From assembly GCA_934667575.1 (NCBI GenBank), contig CAKUME010000006.1, positions 1 to 16,250 of the forward strand: DNA of 16,250 nt. Direction: 5' to 3'. This DNA comes from an uncultured Eubacteriales bacterium (GTDB taxonomy: Bacteria > Bacillota > Clostridia > Oscillospirales > Acutalibacteraceae). Positions within the stretch are counted from its first letter, which is position 1. Each line of letters begins with the position of its first letter. Made by a program: the position numbers and the translations under genes. Shown one piece after another: positions 14,201-16,250 of this stretch. The notes beneath the pieces are model-generated. The model had not been told where the DNA came from. It made no database searches and saw only the letters and a program-made list of their open reading frames with translations.

Positions 14201-16250
14201 ATGTTGTACCCGCAAAGCCACACGCCGCAGCTCAGCCCGGAGCTGTTTGCGCACCCCACCAGTGAATATCGCGCCGCGCCGTTTTGGGCGTGGAACGGGG
14301 CGCTCGAGGAAGACGAGCTGCTGCGCCAAGTGTCGTTTTTTAAAAAAATGGGACTCGGCGGATTCCATATGCACGTTCGTTCGGGGCTTTCCACGCCCTA
14401 TTTGAGCGACGATTTTATGCATTTGATCCGCAGCTGCACCGAGCAGGCCAAAAAAGAGCAAATGCTCGCCTGGCTCTATGACGAAGACCGCTGGGCGTCC
14501 GGCGCGGCGGGCGGTTTGGTCACCAAGGACCCCGCGTTCCGCCAGCGCTACATTGTGGCCACCCAAACGCCACGCGAGGAAAACGACCGCGACCGGCTGC
14601 TGTGGGTATACGAGGTGCAGCTCGACGCCAACGACTGCCTTGCGAGCGCAGAACGCATCGGCGCGGACGACCCGGCCAAGGGCATGAAGTGGTATGTGTA
14701 TCGCGAGATCACCAAGCCGACGCCTTGGTTCAATAATCAGGGCTATGTGGACACGCTGAACAAAAAAGCGATCGACCGCTTTATCGAGATCACCCACGAG
14801 CGCTATCTGCAAACGGTGGGCGATGAATTCGGCAAAACGGTGCCCGCCATTTTCACCGACGAGCCGCAGTTTGCCACCAAGCAGACGCTGAGCTTTGCGC
14901 GCCCGAACGATGCGGCCGACGAGGTGCACCTGCCCTGGACCGACGATCTGCCCGAAACGTTTTTTGCCGCCTACGGCGAAGACCTCGGCGCACATCTGCC
15001 GGAGCTGCTGTGGGAGCTGCCGGACGGCAAGGTGTCCACCGTGCGGTATCATTATCACGATTTTCTCACCGAGCGGTTCACCGAAGCGTTCGGCGACAAC
15101 GTGGGCAAATGGTGCAGCGACCACGGCATCGCGCTCACCGGCCACATGATGGAGGAACAAACGCTCCTTTCGCAAACTCACGCCATCGGCGAGGCCATGC
15201 GCGCCTACCGCGGCTTTGAGCTGCCGGGCATTGATATGCTCTGCTCCCACAAGGAATACACCACCGCCAAGCAGGCGCAATCGGCCGTGCACCAGTTTGG
15301 CCGCGAGGGCATGACCTCGGAGCTGTACGGCGTGACCGGCTGGGGCTTCGACTTTCGCGGCCACAAGGTGAACGGCGACTGGCAGGCGGCGCTGGGCGTG
15401 ACCGTGCGCGTGCCGCACCTGTCGTGGTACACAATGAAAGGTGAAGCCAAACGCGACTATCCGGCGTCCATTCACTATCAGTCGAGCTGGGCGGAAGAAT
15501 ATCAGCTGGTGGAGGACCATTTTGCACGCGTGAACACCGCGCTCACCCGCGGCAAGCCCAGCGTGCGCGTGGCGGTGGTGCACCCGATCGAAAGCTATTG
15601 GCTGCATTGGGGCCCCTCGATTCAAACCGCATCGGTGCGCGAACAGCTGGATAATAACTTCCAGAACATTACGAAGTGGCTGCTGCTCGGGCTGATCGAT
15701 TTCGACTTTGTGTGCGAATCGCTACTGCCACAGCTTTGCCCGCAGGGCGGCAATCCGCTCCGCGTGGGCGAAATGGCCTATGACGTGGTCATCGTGCCGG
15801 AGTGCGAAACCCTGCGCAGTTCCACGCTCGAGCGGCTGGAGCAGTATCGCGCGGCCGGCGGACGGCTGATTTTCCTGGGCAACCCGCCCTCGCTCGAAAA
15901 CGCGCTGCCCTCGGCGCGCGGCAAGGCGCTGTTTGAGCGCAGCGAGCAGCTGCCGTTTGCGCGTGCCGCCGTGCTCGATGCGCTCGAATCGGTGCGTGTG
16001 CTCGACATTCGCACCGACGACGGCCGCCGCACCGACGACCTGCTGCATCAGTTCCGCGACGACAACGGCGCCCAGTGGCTGTTTATTGCGCGCGGCACCG
16101 AAAGCACCAACCCGAACCCCTCCGACTGCCGCCGGCTGCATATCACCATCCGCGGCGAATACCGGCCCACGCTCTACAACACGCAGACCGGCGAGATCGG
16201 CCCGATTGATTATGTGTCCGAAAACGGCAAAACCACGCTCACCCGCACGA
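14201..16250 (+). CDS. GH106-like glycoside hydrolase (alpha-L-rhamnosidase-related), cut by the right edge
   Basis: This is a large glycoside hydrolase of the GH106-like type; the 683 visible codons are open to the edge. Family features near the start are PFWAWNGALEEDELLRQV, then GLGGFHMHVRSGL at about 51-63, and LAWLYDEDRWASGAAGGLV at about 89-107. Together these form the start of a TIM-barrel catalytic domain. IFTDEP at 217-222 and HMMEE at 315-319 hold acidic residues that could be catalytic, but I cannot assign them with certainty. The segment near residues 520-570, with YDVVIVPECETLR and AAGGRLIFLG, resembles the glutamine-amidotransferase-like fold common in such enzymes. GH106 enzymes release alpha-L-rhamnose, but this branch is poorly characterised and the substrate is open. 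No signal peptide is seen, which suggests an intracellular enzyme acting on imported oligosaccharides. AGGATGG lies a rather long 12 bases before the ATG. Confidence 0.85.
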   Translation, partial: MLYPQSHTPQLSPELFAHPTSEYRAAPFWAWNGALEEDELLRQVSFFKKMGLGGFHMHVRSGLSTPYLSDDFMHLIRSCTEQAKKEQMLAWLYDEDRWASGAAGGLVTKDPAFRQRYIVATQTPREENDRDRLLWVYEVQLDANDCLASAERIGADDPAKGMKWYVYREITKPTPWFNNQGYVDTLNKKAIDRFIEITHERYLQTVGDEFGKTVPAIFTDEPQFATKQTLSFARPNDAADEVHLPWTDDLPETFFAAYGEDLGAHLPELLWELPDGKVSTVRYHYHDFLTERFTEAFGDNVGKWCSDHGIALTGHMMEEQTLLSQTHAIGEAMRAYRGFELPGIDMLCSHKEYTTAKQAQSAVHQFGREGMTSELYGVTGWGFDFRGHKVNGDWQAALGVTVRVPHLSWYTMKGEAKRDYPASIHYQSSWAEEYQLVEDHFARVNTALTRGKPSVRVAVVHPIESYWLHWGPSIQTASVREQLDNNFQNITKWLLLGLIDFDFVCESLLPQLCPQGGNPLRVGEMAYDVVIVPECETLRSSTLERLEQYRAAGGRLIFLGNPPSLENALPSARGKALFERSEQLPFARAAVLDALESVRVLDIRTDDGRRTDDLLHQFRDDNGAQWLFIARGTESTNPNPSDCRRLHITIRGEYRPTLYNTQTGEIGPIDYVSENGKTTLTRT

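Noticed and set aside
14120..15625. A 501-codon open frame on the minus strand opposite the glycoside hydrolase
   Set aside because: The plus-strand frame has GH106-like motifs, a promoter and a ribosome site, and stays open to the window edge. The minus-strand product is His/Arg-rich and shows no domain.

Overview
The window looks like a chromosome segment from a high-GC member of the Clostridia, most likely an Oscillospirales/Ruminococcaceae-type gut bacterium. This rests on three things: gene order shared with Firmicutes (miaB, a YlbF/YmcA-family gene, mutS, mutL; and ftsE, ftsX, a M23 peptidase, an S41 protease), strong Shine-Dalgarno sites, and Firmicute-style promoters with TATAAT-like and extended -10 boxes. 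Taxonomy is inferred from layout and protein character only. Ten of the twelve genes lie on the minus strand.

Left part (1-5860, minus strand). A promoter at 5829-5857 drives miaB (tRNA ms2i6A methylthiotransferase, TTG start), a YlbF/YmcA-family protein with a four-cysteine tail, mutS, and mutL, which runs off the left edge. The order matches Bacillus subtilis ymcB-ymcA-cotE-mutS-mutL without cotE. Gaps are 33-51 bp, so this is probably one operon for tRNA modification and mismatch repair.

Middle part (5877-11520, minus strand). The cell-division ABC complex ftsE-ftsX is followed by an EnvC/CwlO-like coiled-coil M23 peptidase whose start overlaps the ftsX stop, then a PDZ-containing S41 C-terminal processing protease. 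An intrinsic terminator (5877-5912) closes the set. Upstream sits a CdaR/PucR-type regulator with its own promoter (11488-11516) and its own terminator-like hairpin before ftsE.

Right part (11641-16250). This is a carbohydrate-type accessory locus. A PocR-domain AraC regulator on the minus strand is divergent from a FAD-dependent oxidoreductase on the plus strand, which has its own terminator. A second promoter then leads to a large glycoside hydrolase of the GH106-like (alpha-L-rhamnosidase-related) type, cut by the right edge. The 195-bp divergent region holds two near-identical 13-bp direct repeats offset by 21 bp. The upstream copy covers the regulator's own -35 and the downstream copy covers the -35 position of the oxidoreductase promoter. 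This arrangement is expected for an AraC-type activator/autorepressor and is the most interesting regulatory structure seen here. No RNA genes, CRISPR arrays, insertion sequences or prophage genes were seen.
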